64,000 bases of DNA from Phycisphaerales bacterium (GTDB lineage Bacteria; Planctomycetota; Phycisphaerae; Phycisphaerales; UBA1924), in NCBI GenBank assembly GCA_020845755.1, contig JADLFE010000045.1:38912-102911 (forward strand), written 5' to 3'. Positions 8,395 to 18,096 of the stretch are shown here, in pieces. The notes under the pieces are model-generated. The model saw only the letters and a list, made by a program, of their open reading frames with translations, had not been told where the DNA came from and searched no databases. The position numbers were made by a program, and so were the translations under genes. How positions within the stretch are numbered: position 1 is the first letter of the stretch; each line of letters opens with the position of its first letter.

Positions 8395-10767
8395 TCAGTC
8401 GAACGCTCGCTCGCCCCGAACGACGCGATCCAGTCGCATCAGTGAATCGGTGATCGTTTCCATGTTGCTCGATTCGCCGGCGTGCGCCTGCAGATCGGCC
8501 GGCCTGTTTTCGTCGAGGAATCGAACCTCGGCCCGGACCAGTTCGGCAACGCGGGAGGCAATCTGGTCGGGCGGCATGGATTGGTCTGGCACGTTCTTGG
8601 CGATCGCCATGAACAGCCCGCCGCGGGCAAGGTACGCAATCCGCTGGAGATGCGAATCTCGTCGGAGGTTATCGCAAAAGTCCTCGCTGACGGTGTCGTG
8701 CGACATCTGGATGGCGACCGTGGCGCGAGAAAGCAGGTCTTCCGCCGGACGATGGCCTATCTGAAGGCGAACCAGCAGCAGGTCATTGAGTGCCAGATGA
8801 CGCGTCGCGTTGAAGTTCTTTCCACCGAGTTCGATCGCTCGTCGGAGCGAGCGCCCGCAGTTCTCGGTCATCGCGAGCGAAGCCTCGCGGTCGGTGACCG
8901 CCAGCAGTTCGCTGAGGTATCGCTGCGACATGCCGAGATCTTCCCAACGCTCGGGGCTGAGCGGATCGGTGCGGGTGTCGGCCTCGCACTGTTCGGCGGT
9001 GAGGCGGAGGGCCAGTTCGTCGGCCATCTGAACGGCCGAGAGCATGCGCATACGCCGTTCGTCGCGCTGGATATCGCGGGCAAGGCCGGGCTTGGTGCGG
9101 CGAACGACGACCTGCAGTTCTTTCGCCGCGCGCCGCATCATCTCCGGCGCGCCGTTCGCGAGCGAGAGCTGCTCGAGCACGCGGGCAAGCGCGATGCGGC
9201 GTGAATCGGTGTCCTCCTTGGCCAGCAGTTGCTCGTACAGCGACTTGGCTTTCATGAACAGGTCGATGCCCTCCTTGGTCTGGCCCATATTGCCGGTGGT
9301 CGTGCCGCCGATCACCTTGCCAAGTTCGAAATATGTCACGGCGAGTTGCTCGATGACGCGAGGCTCGTCCGCCGATCGCGATTGAACACCGACCAGGTAC
9401 GCCTGCGCTGATTCGAGGGCGGCGCGGCGGGCCGACAGCGGGTGGCCTTCGCGGCGCAAGCGATCGTTCAGTTCGACCACGATGCTGTTGGAGCCTCGCA
9501 CGAGTTCATCGACTAACTGATCGGTGCGGTGGGAAAAGTCGTGGGCCTTGATGCCCTGCATGATCGCGATGAAGAAGGCAAACGCGAGCATGCCGGCGAT
9601 GATCGCGGAGAACGCAAGGCGCCTCTTCTGACGGCGCGCCGACGCCAGCGCGAGCCGCCAGAGGTTCGGCGGCACAATCGAGATCGGCTCACCCGCGATC
9701 AGGCGCCGAAGATCGACCGCAAGGAGGCCCACGGACTGGTACCGGTCCTCGGCCCGCTTGGCCATCGCGCAGGCGACCACTCTCGTAAGGTCGCACCCGG
9801 AACGCCCAAACTTCTCGATGCCGGTCAATTCAGGCGGCTCGCTGTCGCGGGCCTGCTTGATGAGTTCAGGGAGCGAAGTCCTCGTGGCCGCAAACGCGGG
9901 GCTGCCGGCGACCAGTTCGTAGAGCACGGTGCCGAGCGAGTACACGTCGGAGCGCGTGTCAACTTCGGCCCCGCTGGCCTGCTCGGGCGACATGTACGGC
10001 ACGCTTCCGATGAGATGGTGGCCGGGGATAGTTGCGAGCGTGGCGTCCGGATCGAGTTCACGGGCGACGCCGAAGTCGACGATCTTGGGTTCGCCCGTGG
10101 CGGACTCGACGAGGATGTTGGCGGGCTTGAGGTCGCGGTGGATCACGCCGCAGCGATGCGCATGCTCGACAGCGTCGCATACCTTGGCGAAGAGCGACAG
10201 CAATACATCGCCCTTCATGCTCGTCGCCCGAACGTGCTCTGTAATCGTTGGGCCTTGGACGAATTCCATGACCAGGTAGGGGCGCGAGCCCTCCTGGCTC
10301 TCGAATTCACCCGACTCGATCAGGCCGGCGATGTTGGGGTGATGCAGACGCGAGAGCGCAATGGTCTCAAACTCAAACCGGCGTCTGAGTTCGCGCGAGA
10401 CCGCGCCGGGACGGACGATCTTCACGGCGACACGGTTCCCGGCGAGCGATTCGGCCTCGTACACGTCGCCCATCGAGCCCGATCCGACGAGTCGAACGAG
10501 GTGGTAACTGGCGACACGGGTGCCGGGTGCCAGGCCGTGCCGGCGCGGCAACGAGAGTTCGGGTGAGCGAAGGATCGGCGGATCATCGAGGAACGCATCA
10601 GTCAACCCGTCGGCGTCCATCATGGCCCTGACGCGGGTGGCCATCGCTTCGTCGGCGCACATCGCGCGGATCGCGCCCTCACGCTCGTCCACGGGGAGTT
10701 CGAACAACTCCGCTGCGATGGTCATCGCGCGTGTATCGTCGGCGTATGGATCGGGCGTGCGAATCAC
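8395..10767 (-). CDS. Transmembrane serine/threonine protein kinase, second coupled pair
   Basis: A 790-residue Hanks-type kinase closely paralogous to the one at 5249-7630, with the same order of parts. The short N-terminal helical region has the shared sequence FLDDPPILR. Then come the glycine loop GSGSMGDVYEA (95-105), Lys116, HRDLKPANIL (210-219) and DFGVAREL (231-238), one transmembrane helix near 385-405 (AFSAIIAGMLAFAFFIAIM), and a long helical C-terminal domain. ATG 10767 overlaps the upstream sigma factor stop as ATGA. All catalytic residues are present, so it should be active. The best divergence from its paralogue is in the C-terminal sensor part, suggesting different input signals. 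Confidence 0.88.
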   Translation of the reverse strand: MIRTPDPYADDTRAMTIAAELFELPVDEREGAIRAMCADEAMATRVRAMMDADGLTDAFLDDPPILRSPELSLPRRHGLAPGTRVASYHLVRLVGSGSMGDVYEAESLAGNRVAVKIVRPGAVSRELRRRFEFETIALSRLHHPNIAGLIESGEFESQEGSRPYLVMEFVQGPTITEHVRATSMKGDVLLSLFAKVCDAVEHAHRCGVIHRDLKPANILVESATGEPKIVDFGVARELDPDATLATIPGHHLIGSVPYMSPEQASGAEVDTRSDVYSLGTVLYELVAGSPAFAATRTSLPELIKQARDSEPPELTGIEKFGRSGCDLTRVVACAMAKRAEDRYQSVGLLAVDLRRLIAGEPISIVPPNLWRLALASARRQKRRLAFSAIIAGMLAFAFFIAIMQGIKAHDFSHRTDQLVDELVRGSNSIVVELNDRLRREGHPLSARRAALESAQAYLVGVQSRSADEPRVIEQLAVTYFELGKVIGGTTTGNMGQTKEGIDLFMKAKSLYEQLLAKEDTDSRRIALARVLEQLSLANGAPEMMRRAAKELQVVVRRTKPGLARDIQRDERRMRMLSAVQMADELALRLTAEQCEADTRTDPLSPERWEDLGMSQRYLSELLAVTDREASLAMTENCGRSLRRAIELGGKNFNATRHLALNDLLLVRLQIGHRPAEDLLSRATVAIQMSHDTVSEDFCDNLRRDSHLQRIAYLARGGLFMAIAKNVPDQSMPPDQIASRVAELVRAEVRFLDENRPADLQAHAGESSNMETITDSLMRLDRVVRGERAFD

Positions 10768-11330
10768 CCGCTCGACTCCGCGTTCCGGATGCGTTCAAGA
10801 AGCCAGGCCCGTGCGACGCGCCAACGCCGTGCGACGGTGCGACGATCCGCCTCCAGGAGATCGGCCGTGTCCTGGACCGAAAGCCCGGCAAAGTATCTCA
10901 GCATTACAACTTGGTGTCCGTGCATATCGATCACACGCAGTCGCTCCAGATACTCGTCAAGCGTGCCCGGATCCACGGACGGATCAATGATCACCTCCGC
11001 TGCGAGTGCGGCATCCAGTTCGATCCGTCGAGAGTCACCGCCGCGCTTCCCGGCGCGACGCTTCCTGGCATGATCGATCAAGACCCGTCGCATCGCTTCC
11101 GCGGCGGCAAGAAAGAACTCCTGTTTTCCCCACCACTGACGCTCCGAGCCTTGCAGGCGCAGATATACCTCATTGACCAGAGCCGTTGCGCTGAGCGTGT
11201 GCCCCGCACGCTCCATGGCAAGCCTCGAGCTCGCCATCACCTTCAGTTCCTGATATAGCAGCGCGATCAGCGTCCCGGCTGAGACACCCGTCTGCGCATT
11301 CGGTGGAGTAACCTGTATCGATTGACTCAC
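10764..11330 (-). CDS. ECF-type RNA polymerase sigma factor, second coupled pair
   Basis: An ECF sigma factor of about 188 residues with the same motifs as its paralogue: TLIALLYQELKVMASSRL, ERAGHTLSATALVNEVYLRL, VLIDHARKRRAGKRGG, and a region 4 helix-turn-helix near LSVQDTADLLEADRRTVARR. I prefer GTG 11330 because it gives an N-terminus aligned with the first copy and has GAGGGG about ten bases upstream. ATG 11375 in the same frame would add 15 residues. The stop overlaps the following kinase start by four bases. Confidence 0.86.
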   Translation of the reverse strand: MSQSIQVTPPNAQTGVSAGTLIALLYQELKVMASSRLAMERAGHTLSATALVNEVYLRLQGSERQWWGKQEFFLAAAEAMRRVLIDHARKRRAGKRGGDSRRIELDAALAAEVIIDPSVDPGTLDEYLERLRVIDMHGHQVVMLRYFAGLSVQDTADLLEADRRTVARRWRVARAWLLERIRNAESSG

Positions 11331-11505
11331 GTGGGCATTCCCCTCACCGAGGCCACAGTCAAACCACCTGTACATGCCGAGATCCTAACACGTCGCCAGG
11401 GATACCCCTTGTCAATTGATGCACACACAAAGGATTTAGGGTTTACCCCGGGCATCACGAAGTATCGCGATGAATGGCCGACCTCCGGCCGGCTCAGAGG
11501 TGTTC

Positions 11506-11547
11506 AAAAAAGAAAAAGCCCCGGGGAGGGTGTGGGGCCCCGGGGCT
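11506..11547 (-). terminator. Rho-independent terminator of the pilus/secretion cluster
   Basis: A perfect 10-bp inverted repeat (AGCCCCGGGG at 11517-11526, CCCCGGGGCT at 11538-11547) is followed on the minus strand by TTTTTCTTTTTT at 11517-11506. It lies directly downstream of the large PilX/GspK-like gene and ends the nine-gene minus-strand cluster. Confidence 0.85.
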
Positions 11548-11553
11548 CTGGTA

Positions 11554-11581
11554 GTCCCTGACAGGAGTGCTTGTCAGGGAC
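11554..11581 (-). repeat. Second perfect hairpin between the cluster's last gene and its terminator
   Basis: GTCCCTGACA (11554-11563) and TGTCAGGGAC (11572-11581) form a perfect 10-bp stem with an 8-base loop, seven bases from the terminator stem. It has no T-run of its own and may protect the mRNA 3' end or act as a tandem terminator. Confidence 0.6.
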
Positions 11582-11604
11582 CTATATGTCGAAGATGGAG
11601 CGGA

Positions 11605-14600
11605 CTAGAACGGAACCTCCTTCAGGAGCAGGATCCGCGGCTTCTGGCCGTACTTCACGACGTTGGAGCGGTCGACAACCATGACGAAGCGGCGCTGCAC
11701 GCTGGGCACCATCGGGTCGATCGTGCTCAGACCCTTCACGTCCGACTCGCGGTATCCCCGCACCACGAACCACACGGCGAAGTAGTCGCTCCTGGTGGAC
11801 AACGCGTTGATCGCGCTCGAAGCGATCTGGAGTCGCTCCGCGTAACTGTCCTTCATCTTGGATTCATCACCGCTGCTCAGGCCGGCCTTGTAGTCGACCG
11901 TCGCGTTGAAACCCATGAAGTCGATGTTGTTGGGGTTGCTGCGCCAGGGGTTGCCGTCCACCGGCTGGGAGGGGTCCAACGCTCGCGCGAGCAGAATCTC
12001 GCCGACCGAACGAAGGCCGGGAGTCTCGCGGGTTGCATCAACCCCTGAGGAACTGAACCGCCCGTTGAGGTCCATAAACTTGTCGGGCTTCACGCCGCCC
12101 GCTTCGCGGAAATCGATCGGGCCGTTGCCCGTGGTTGGGCTGGACGAACGCGGCCAGGCGATGACCTTGTCGCGGAAGGCGATGATGGTCGAAGCGACAT
12201 CGCTCCTCTGATCAAGGCTGGAGCCGGTCCACCACCACTCGCTGCTCGCGGTGGCTGGGGTGGGCGACAACACGCCCACCGAGCGAAGCACGGTCTTGTA
12301 TGCGGTATTCACGTTCACGCGACCGAGGACCGCGCGATCGACACCCCACAGCGACGAATCGACGCCCTCCACGCGATCAAGCAGTTTCAAAGCCGGCGGG
12401 ATTTCCTCGACGCCGTTCTCGCCCGGATCGAACACGCGGTTGTTGTTCTTGTCATCGAAGGCGACAAACCGATCGAGCGCCAGACGCCCGCCCTCCAGTT
12501 TCGGGCTCACAGGGGGACTGGCCGCAGCGTCCTGGTGACCCATCTGGTAATACACGTGCGTGGGATCGTTGGGATACGAGTAGTTCATCGCCAGCGCGAG
12601 CGACTCGCCCAGCGTCAGGTACTTGTCGCTGACTTCATCGGGGTCATATTCCGGCCCAACCCCCATGGCCAGGAGAAGGTCCGTCGGGCGCAGGTACTTC
12701 TTGTCGAGCCCCGACACCAGCGAGGTCCGCACGTCCCTGAACGTCTTCTGGATCGCGCTGAGGTTCCCACCGATCACGCTCTTGTTCCATTTGCTGGGCT
12801 CGGTCGTCAGTTCCTTGTCGGGGAATACCACGCGGATGGCGGATTCCTCGGCGATCAACTCGGCCAGGCGAGGATATCCGTGCCCGTCCTCAGTGCCGTT
12901 GAACAGATCTTTCGTGACCGTGCCGGGCCCCTGCACCGCGACGTTTTTCGCGTTGCTGTTGGTGTCCCACTTACCTTCGATCATGTAGGCCGGCACGCCC
13001 TCGGCCATGCGGTTCAGCGTGTTCGTGGAGGTATCGGGATCGGCGTTGCGTCGAACGATGGCAAATCGCGTGATCGAATACCCGGTATTGTCCTTGATAT
13101 CAGAGAGATCGTCGTCCGGGCCGCCCTCGGTGCCCGCGACCTCGGCGTTGTTAGCGCCGGTCAGTTTCAGCGACTGATCGAGCGTGGTCCCGCCGTTGGG
13201 ATCGCGAAGGCGATCAATGAGTTGACGCTTGTTGTCATCGTTGTCGTGCTTGCGCCACAACCTCGCGATGATCGGATCCCCCGCCAGGTTGGTCGGCGGC
13301 ACCAGATCGATGTAGTCCGCGCCGCTGGTATCGACATCCGACTTGGGATCAAACGCACGGAGCAACTCCGGGGTCGACGTGACGCCCATCTGCTTGCGGA
13401 TCCACGCCTTCACCATATCGGGCGTGATGGAACTCTTGGCGCTGGCCCAGCGAGAGACGAGATCGTTCCCGCTGGCCGACTTGAACGGCAGGCAGAGCAC
13501 ATAGAAGACCTTGGTCTCACCCGGGCTCAGCGTCGTCGCCGCCGGTGCCGCGGCCAGGTTGTCCATGTCGTAACTCGCGACACGGAAGGCCTTGTCGTTG
13601 TACTCGATGTAGTACTTGTCGTCGGTCAGGTTGATCGGCTCGCTGAACGGGTTCGTCAACTGGAACGCCACCGCCTGCATCAGGAAGTCTTCATTGCCCT
13701 CCGACACCGTCCCGTCGATCGTGATGTTCTTGTACACGATGTTGTCGGGATCGCTGTCCTCCCATTCCTTGTCGCCCGCCTCGCCGTAGGGCGCGGGAGA
13801 GGGCTTGGTCGGAAAGTCCGTGTACACATAGAAAGACGCCGCGGAGGTGAGCACCGGCTGCGGACGGATCGGATACGCCACGATCTCACGCGAGCCCTTG
13901 TACGCGGACCCGCCCAGTGTCAGGGCTTCAGGGCTTCGCCCGGTGGTCGGATCGACCTTGATGAGGTTGTGCTGCCTACCTGTGCGGTCGTACCACGTGA
14001 CGACCTTGTTGCTGAGGTTCAGTTCGTCGGTCCACACCGTCACGCCGGCATCGCTCGAAGGCGTCTCCGACAGACGCACACGCATCGGGCTCGCGTGCGG
14101 GGCGGACGAGGCGGGGTCCCGCATCGACTCGACCATGTTCAGTGCCATGTGCGCCGCGACCCGCGCGCTGAACGCCGGGGAGGTATACCCGTAGTGCAGG
14201 AACGCATCCCGCTTGGGAGCGCCCGAGGTGGTGTCCACGGCATCCCACGTGCTCCCCGCGTTGGTGTGCGGGATCAGCGACTGGCCGTAGAGCGCGAAGA
14301 ACAGTTTCGAGAGAACCAGATCGCTGTTGCTTGTGTGCGTGAGTTGCAGCGACACCCGCAGGTCCTCGTCGCCGATGCTCGGCGGCGGCACGGGCGTGGT
14401 GACACTCGTGCTGAGCGACGAGCCGTCTTCCAGCATCATCGACCGCATCGGTCGCGCGCCGCTCAGGAGCGTCAAACGCTGACGGACGTCGTACGCGGAC
14501 CACAGCATCGCGTCCACGTCCGCCAGCCCGTCGGGTTTGCCTGTGATGCTCGGGCCGTCCCGGTTGTCGACATCACGTTCGAGCGCCAGCGATCGGTTGT

Positions 14601-16356
14601 CGCGCAGCGGGCTGAAGCGGACCGTCTCGCGGTCGGGGTCCTTGGCCAGGTCCTTGTTGCGGTAGCGCCCCCCGAGTGCCAGTTCGAGTTGCGACGTCAC
14701 GCCCGGGTCGTTGATGCCCCGGAAGGTCAGGAGTTCGCTCAGGCTCTCCATGCCGAACGCCGCGCCCAGCGTCACCGTTGCAGCGTTCCCCACTCCGCGA
14801 CCGAGGCCCAACTGTTCCTCGTACAGCGAGACGCGGTCCGACGGCGCCGGGTACGTAAATGCGGTGTAACTCGTCTTCTGGGTCTCGGGCGGCAGGATCA
14901 GCCCGGTGTGCATCGCGCCCAGAGGCGATCCGGAGGCCGAATTGAGCGAGTGCAGCGCGTGATACGTGTACTCTCCAACCAGCATCGAGAGTCCGCCTCC
15001 CAGGTCGGGAACGTACCCAAGATAATTCTCCACCGACTTCTTCTGCGGGTCTCCCAGCGGCTGCTGGAGCCCGGCGTATCCCAACTGCAGGCTTGCGTTG
15101 GTCGGATCGTCGCTGAGCGGATCGATCAGCGAAAGAACCCGGCGCAGGTCCACCTCGGGCCCCAGACCGACCACGTCGCCCTTGGTGGTGGTCGGCTCGC
15201 CCTTCATGTCCATCGCGGTCGTGACGTTGGCCCGACCCGACAGGTCCTCCACCCGCACCGCGAAGAAATACCGCAGGCCGTCCTCGGTCTGCAGCAGATT
15301 CCGGATATCGGTCGGGTCGTGCGCGTCCACCAACTCAAACCAGCGGGAATCGAAGAAGCCGTCGCCGTCCGCGTCGGCGTAGTGATAGTCGAGGTACGAC
15401 TTATCACTGGGCGACTGCGGGTTCTTGTTCACGATCGTGTCGGCCGGACGGAAGAGCCCCTGCTGGCGGTTGGTCCAGTACGCCGGGGAGTTGTCCTTCC
15501 CCGCCGCGCTCCCGCCGAAATCCAGTTGCAGCGTCGGATCGCCGTTGGCGTCCAGTAGCGTCAGGTCCTTCCGCATCTGCTGCGGCGTGGCGGCGAAGTT
15601 GCCGCGGAGGTTGTAGAGATTGACGAACGCGCCGTCTGGTGCGACGTTCGAGATCGCGGCCCAGTCGCGGAGTTGACCGAACGCGACGCGGGTGGTGCCC
15701 GGATCGTTGAAGCCAAGGAATGTCGGTTCGCTCGACGCCAGGAACGGGTCCGACGCCACGCGGTTGCCGGACTTCCTCGCCGGGAACCAGTCGATGGTGT
15801 TCTTCTGGCTCGCGTTGCCGGTGTCCGTGCGCCAGCCGCAGGTGCCCGCCGGATCGAAACGGAGATCATCCGTCGGCGTTTCCGTCAGCAGATCCCAGTT
15901 CACCCCCGGGATGTCGCTTGCTTCACGCGCCAACTTGGGGTTGTTCCCCTTCGCGGCCTTGCCCATGAAGACAGTCGCAAAGACGTCGTCGCCGATAATC
16001 CCGGCGACGTGATCGGCGATCTGGTTCGGGACCTCGTCGCGCGACTCGCCCTTGATCACCCCTCGTTTCGTGCCCGCATCAGCCTTGCCGATCGTGACAT
16101 ACACCACGGCGAAGACTGACATGAGGGCCAGCGTGGCGACCACCAGCACCAGGAATGACCCGCGCCGGGTCTGCTGGACCCCCGCGGGCGCTCCGGCGAC
16201 CGCCCGCAGAAGACCCGCGCCGAACCTTGCAGCCCGGCGAACGCTGGTCAGAAAACCGCTCCGGGCCCCGCCGCCGGCGTGATTGCTGCTCAGGTGAGTC
16301 CGACCGTCCATTGCCTGCTCCCGGGCCGAATCGGCCCCGCTTCCCCGACGAACCAT
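11605..16356 (-). CDS. Very large PilX/GspK-like pilus or secretion protein
   Basis: A protein of about 1583 residues, last in the pilus/secretion cluster. After an Arg/Gly-rich cytoplasmic leader of ~65 residues comes RRGSFLVLVVATLALMSVFA, a single hydrophobic helix placed like that of PilX/GspK minor pilins, without the usual Glu5. The rest is exported and contains a calcium-type DADGDGFFDSRW loop plus long Asp/Ser-rich regions. GspK proteins are normally ~300-350 residues, so this one is four to five times larger. Large versions seem to occur in planctomycetes. Starts at GTG 16362, TTG 16359 and ATG 16356 are all possible; I use the ATG. It follows the GspJ-like prepilin gene by 31 bases. 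Role as a pilus-tip or minor pseudopilin is inferred. Confidence 0.7.
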   Translation of the reverse strand: MVRRGSGADSAREQAMDGRTHLSSNHAGGGARSGFLTSVRRAARFGAGLLRAVAGAPAGVQQTRRGSFLVLVVATLALMSVFAVVYVTIGKADAGTKRGVIKGESRDEVPNQIADHVAGIIGDDVFATVFMGKAAKGNNPKLAREASDIPGVNWDLLTETPTDDLRFDPAGTCGWRTDTGNASQKNTIDWFPARKSGNRVASDPFLASSEPTFLGFNDPGTTRVAFGQLRDWAAISNVAPDGAFVNLYNLRGNFAATPQQMRKDLTLLDANGDPTLQLDFGGSAAGKDNSPAYWTNRQQGLFRPADTIVNKNPQSPSDKSYLDYHYADADGDGFFDSRWFELVDAHDPTDIRNLLQTEDGLRYFFAVRVEDLSGRANVTTAMDMKGEPTTTKGDVVGLGPEVDLRRVLSLIDPLSDDPTNASLQLGYAGLQQPLGDPQKKSVENYLGYVPDLGGGLSMLVGEYTYHALHSLNSASGSPLGAMHTGLILPPETQKTSYTAFTYPAPSDRVSLYEEQLGLGRGVGNAATVTLGAAFGMESLSELLTFRGINDPGVTSQLELALGGRYRNKDLAKDPDRETVRFSPLRDNRSLALERDVDNRDGPSITGKPDGLADVDAMLWSAYDVRQRLTLLSGARPMRSMMLEDGSSLSTSVTTPVPPPSIGDEDLRVSLQLTHTSNSDLVLSKLFFALYGQSLIPHTNAGSTWDAVDTTSGAPKRDAFLHYGYTSPAFSARVAAHMALNMVESMRDPASSAPHASPMRVRLSETPSSDAGVTVWTDELNLSNKVVTWYDRTGRQHNLIKVDPTTGRSPEALTLGGSAYKGSREIVAYPIRPQPVLTSAASFYVYTDFPTKPSPAPYGEAGDKEWEDSDPDNIVYKNITIDGTVSEGNEDFLMQAVAFQLTNPFSEPINLTDDKYYIEYNDKAFRVASYDMDNLAAAPAATTLSPGETKVFYVLCLPFKSASGNDLVSRWASAKSSITPDMVKAWIRKQMGVTSTPELLRAFDPKSDVDTSGADYIDLVPPTNLAGDPIIARLWRKHDNDDNKRQLIDRLRDPNGGTTLDQSLKLTGANNAEVAGTEGGPDDDLSDIKDNTGYSITRFAIVRRNADPDTSTNTLNRMAEGVPAYMIEGKWDTNSNAKNVAVQGPGTVTKDLFNGTEDGHGYPRLAELIAEESAIRVVFPDKELTTEPSKWNKSVIGGNLSAIQKTFRDVRTSLVSGLDKKYLRPTDLLLAMGVGPEYDPDEVSDKYLTLGESLALAMNYSYPNDPTHVYYQMGHQDAAASPPVSPKLEGGRLALDRFVAFDDKNNNRVFDPGENGVEEIPPALKLLDRVEGVDSSLWGVDRAVLGRVNVNTAYKTVLRSVGVLSPTPATASSEWWWTGSSLDQRSDVASTIIAFRDKVIAWPRSSSPTTGNGPIDFREAGGVKPDKFMDLNGRFSSSGVDATRETPGLRSVGEILLARALDPSQPVDGNPWRSNPNNIDFMGFNATVDYKAGLSSGDESKMKDSYAERLQIASSAINALSTRSDYFAVWFVVRGYRESDVKGLSTIDPMVPSVQRRFVMVVDRSNVVKYGQKPRILLLKEVPF

Positions 16357-16387
16357 CAACACACCAACGACTCTTCCCCGCCGAGGA

Positions 16388-18079
16388 CTAACTCCGGACC
16401 TCCGGAGTCTCGAACACGAACTGGAACGTCTGCTGAACGCGCGCGTCGTTGGGATCCGCGAGCGTGAATGTGACTCGGATCAGTTTGGGCCAGGGCCACG
16501 GCGCCCCGTCGTCCTTGCCCGTGTGGTTGGGATCGATGTAGCCGAAGTACGCGGTCTGCGACAGTTCCGACAGAGGCCCGCTGATCCGGTTGTAGATCAT
16601 CGCCTCGTCGATGTCGTAGCTCGCCGTCGCCCCGTTCAGTTTGCGGTAGGTGTTCTTGAACTTCTTGTCGCCCGAGTTCGTCTTCGGATACGGGAGCGCC
16701 AAGGCGCGATCGGCGTTGACGTTGATCACCCCGTCGCCGTCGGTGTCGGCCCGGCGCTCAAGCCCGTGCCACACGATCTCGCCCGCGTTGGGATTGCTCG
16801 ATGGCTTGTCGTCCACGTCGCCGAACGACCATTCCACGATAAACTCGCTGCAATTGGGCACGAAATTCGACGCCGCCAGCATCATCTGATCGGCGCGCCG
16901 ATACGCCCCCTCCCCCGCCTTGGCCGGGGTGTTGTACGACGTCAGCACGCCCACATAATTCGTCGCAGCCGATTCGTACCGGACCCGCGTACCGGGATAC
17001 TCCTGCGGCGTGCGGTTGGTCAGGAATGAAGCGGTCGCGTCCGAATAGGCCGGCCAGCCCTCCTCCATCCAGTGCTGCGCCAGATCGATGTTGTTGTGCA
17101 GCGGCCAGGGCGGAGCCCCCGCGGGAAATGCGAAATCCGATCCCTTCACGATCGACAGCGGCTCCTTGTCCACCACTGTCACCGTCGCCCGCACCTCGTT
17201 CAGGTCCGTGTTCGCGATGTCCACGATCCCCGACGTGAACAGCGGGCGGTTCGCCGGTGCGTTCTGCTCGACCCTGAAATAGTCCCGTGTCAGCGTCAAT
17301 GCGTAGTACGGAAGACGCCCCGCCAGCACCCGGAAAATGCTCGCTCCGGCCGGGTGCAGCGAGATCTGGCCCACCTTGTCGCGCAGGACCGCCCGCCCAC
17401 GCGTGGTCGCGGGATCCCACACGAACACCTTGCGGGTCGGGAACCACTCCGCCGTCGTCTCCGGCTTCTTCAAGAGCGTCACCTGACGCACCAGCATCCA
17501 CGAGGCCGCGTACTCGTTGCTCTTGAACTGCTCACCGAGCGCGCCCGTCAGCCGCGCGTCGTTGGTGTCCGCCACCCCGGGCTTGATGAACGCAGGCACA
17601 TTCTCGGGCACGCGGGTCGCGTGCCCGTAGTACACCCGCGCCTCGCCGCTCTTGGCCGAAAAGTCCGGGTCGGTCGCCTCCCGCGCCGTCGAGAAGGATC
17701 CCTTCGCGAAGAACATGATTTCATCGATCCGGCGTGCCCGCGGCTCCACGCCGTCCGTCGGCGACAGCGACACATACCGGATCTTCGCCGAATTGCCGAC
17801 GTCCTCGGTTGTGTATTGGTTCCGGATCATCAGGTAGCCGTCACGCGTCATCGACTCAAAGTCGCGGCGCATCTGCTGCTCAACGAGCGCGGCGTACGTA
17901 TTCAGCGTGCTCAGACGCTTGCCGCCCGTGATCGTCTTGCCCACCGACGAGAAGATCGCCGCCAATCCCACCGACACCAGCGCCATCGCGCCGATCGCCA
18001 CCATCGCCTCAAGCAGCGTGAACGCGGGACGCCGCCCGCCTGCGATCGAATTCGGATTGTCGCGCGCATTTCCGATCAT
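16388..18079 (-). CDS. Type IV prepilin-like protein (GspJ/PilW-like)
   Basis: About 563 residues with the prepilin N-terminus RRPAFTLLEAMVAIGAMALV, followed by a hydrophobic helix and a helix carrying EQQMRRDFESM, as in GspJ/PilW minor pilins. The residue before the cleaved Phe is Ala rather than the usual Gly. ATG 18079 has GGAAGG seven bases upstream and is preferred. A GTG at 18100 in frame overlaps the previous stop (GTGA) and would add seven residues. The globular part is about 2.5 times longer than in Proteobacterial GspJ. Fourth prepilin gene in a run with 4-base overlaps, so it is part of one operon. Confidence 0.75.
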   Translation of the reverse strand: MIGNARDNPNSIAGGRRPAFTLLEAMVAIGAMALVSVGLAAIFSSVGKTITGGKRLSTLNTYAALVEQQMRRDFESMTRDGYLMIRNQYTTEDVGNSAKIRYVSLSPTDGVEPRARRIDEIMFFAKGSFSTAREATDPDFSAKSGEARVYYGHATRVPENVPAFIKPGVADTNDARLTGALGEQFKSNEYAASWMLVRQVTLLKKPETTAEWFPTRKVFVWDPATTRGRAVLRDKVGQISLHPAGASIFRVLAGRLPYYALTLTRDYFRVEQNAPANRPLFTSGIVDIANTDLNEVRATVTVVDKEPLSIVKGSDFAFPAGAPPWPLHNNIDLAQHWMEEGWPAYSDATASFLTNRTPQEYPGTRVRYESAATNYVGVLTSYNTPAKAGEGAYRRADQMMLAASNFVPNCSEFIVEWSFGDVDDKPSSNPNAGEIVWHGLERRADTDGDGVINVNADRALALPYPKTNSGDKKFKNTYRKLNGATASYDIDEAMIYNRISGPLSELSQTAYFGYIDPNHTGKDDGAPWPWPKLIRVTFTLADPNDARVQQTFQFVFETPEVRS

Positions 18080-18096
18080 GGCCCGTCCTTCCGAGT

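Noticed and set aside
12535..15558. 1007-codon open frame on the plus strand
   Set aside because: It is opposite the PilX/GspK-like gene, very rich in Arg/His/Val, without any domain; a high-GC antisense frame.
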